Below, one piece after another: positions 4,684-5,343 of a stretch of 5,343 nucleotides of DNA (within the stretch, counting starts at the first letter, position 1; the number at the start of each line of letters is the position of its first letter). The translations under genes were made by a program, and so were the position numbers. The notes below the pieces were generated by a model that was not told where the DNA came from, searched no databases, and saw nothing but the letters and a program-made list of their open reading frames with translations. Origin of the DNA: Sulfotelmatobacter sp049792875 (GTDB taxonomy: Bacteria > Acidobacteriota > Terriglobia > Terriglobales > Acidobacteriaceae); contig JBARBI010000388.1 in assembly GCA_049792875.1 (NCBI GenBank), forward strand, positions 1 to 5,343. Direction: 5' to 3'.

Positions 4684-5343
4684 ATGAGCAAGGTCCAGAA
4701 ACGCTATCTGTTGATCGGCGGAGTTCTTGGCCCGATCGTGCTCGCTCTGATTGTTGGAGCCGTTCGGCCGTACAAGCAAGCTATGGGTGCGCCGCCAAGC
4801 ACTCCGGATGTCGAGGTGTCCCAGGTTCAGAAGGAGGATGTTCCGATTTATGCGGAGTGGATTGGCACGCTTGACGGTCTGGTCAATGCTGACGTCCGGG
4901 CGCAGGTCACTGGCTACCTGCTAAAGCAAGGCTATCAGGAGGGGGCTTTTGTTAAACAGGGCCAACTCCTTTTCCAGATCGATCCACGTTCTTTTCAGGC
5001 GGCGCTGGATCAGGCTCAAGGCCAGCTTGCTCAGGCGAAGGCTGCTCTTGCCAATGCCGAAGCAGTGCAGCACCGCACGGAACTGGATGTCCAGCGCTAC
5101 AAGCCTCTGGCGGAGCAGCAGGCCGCGAGCCAGCAGGATCTCGACAATGCGGTGCAGAACAACCTTGCTGCCATCGCGACAGTTGAAACCGCTAAGGCTC
5201 AGATCAAGACCTACGAGGCTGCGGTTGAAACAGCAAAAATCAATCTCGACTTTACGCATCTGGTTTCGCCCATCGACGGCGTGGCCGGCCAGGCGCAACT
5301 ACAGGTTGGCGCGCTGGTCAGCCCCAGCAGCGGTCTGGTCACT
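4684..5343 (+). CDS. RND efflux periplasmic adaptor (AcrA/MexA/HlyD membrane fusion protein), 5' part, cut by right edge
   Basis: The first 220 residues of a membrane fusion protein that links an inner-membrane RND pump to an outer-membrane channel for drug or toxic-compound export. Residues 8-28 (YLLIGGVLGPIVLALIVGAVR) form an uncleaved-looking membrane anchor; no lipobox cysteine is present, unlike AcrA. The mature part begins PDVEVSQVQKEDVPIYAEWI (41-60). The first half of the lipoyl/barrel-sandwich domain is GLVNADVRAQVTGYLLKQGY (65-84) and VKQGQLLFQIDPRSF (90-104). An Ala/Gln-rich alpha-hairpin covers about 105-188. The second lipoyl half starts at LDFTHLVSPIDGVAG (188-202) and QVGALVSP (207-214). 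Family members are usually about 370-420 residues, so the beta-barrel and membrane-proximal domains lie beyond the edge, probably followed by the RND transporter gene. The start is well set by the ribosome binding site and the anchor. Confidence 0.93.
   Translation, partial: MSKVQKRYLLIGGVLGPIVLALIVGAVRPYKQAMGAPPSTPDVEVSQVQKEDVPIYAEWIGTLDGLVNADVRAQVTGYLLKQGYQEGAFVKQGQLLFQIDPRSFQAALDQAQGQLAQAKAALANAEAVQHRTELDVQRYKPLAEQQAASQQDLDNAVQNNLAAIATVETAKAQIKTYEAAVETAKINLDFTHLVSPIDGVAGQAQLQVGALVSPSSGLVT

Noticed and set aside
4921..5298. 125-residue minus-strand open frame
   Set aside because: Antisense to the efflux adaptor, whose plus-strand translation matches the family throughout.

Overview
The window looks like a piece of a Gram-negative bacterial chromosome of moderate GC, probably from a soil or environmental lineage. 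A membrane-fusion protein of an RND efflux pump implies an inner membrane and periplasm. The general look of the diadenylate cyclase, the receiver-protease fusion, the CTCP-type rhodanese and the sigma-factor remnant recalls Acidobacteriota, but this is an inference from protein style and no marker gene is present.

Layout, left to right. (1) 1-204, minus strand: the catalytic-domain remnant of a tyrosine recombinase, cut by the left edge and lacking its N-terminal part. (2) 365-955, plus strand: a compact DisA_N-type diadenylate cyclase (c-di-AMP synthase), followed after 30 nt by a small cysteine/histidine protein at 986-1216. (3) 1357-3006, minus strand: a membrane protein joining a degenerate response-regulator receiver, one transmembrane helix, a coiled coil and a DegP/trypsin-like serine protease with a complete His-Asp-Ser triad. 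(4) 3092-3565, minus strand: a membrane-anchored rhodanese lying 85 nt upstream of the protease gene and probably transcribed with it. (5) 3566-4683: about 1.1 kb with no intact gene. It holds a decayed ECF-type sigma factor (about 3941-4360) readable only across several frameshifts, then a 5' leader with two mutually exclusive hairpins. (6) 4684-5343, plus strand: the first 220 codons of an AcrA/MexA/HlyD-family efflux adaptor, running off the right edge; an RND pump gene is expected next.

Functionally there are three modules: second-messenger synthesis (c-di-AMP), a cell-envelope protease/rhodanese pair, and an efflux operon. They sit next to two gene remnants (integrase and sigma factor), so the segment appears to have been rearranged. 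The strongest leads are the receiver-TM-protease whose receiver has lost its phosphorylation residues, the three-box alternative-hairpin leader before the efflux gene, and the frameshifted sigma factor.
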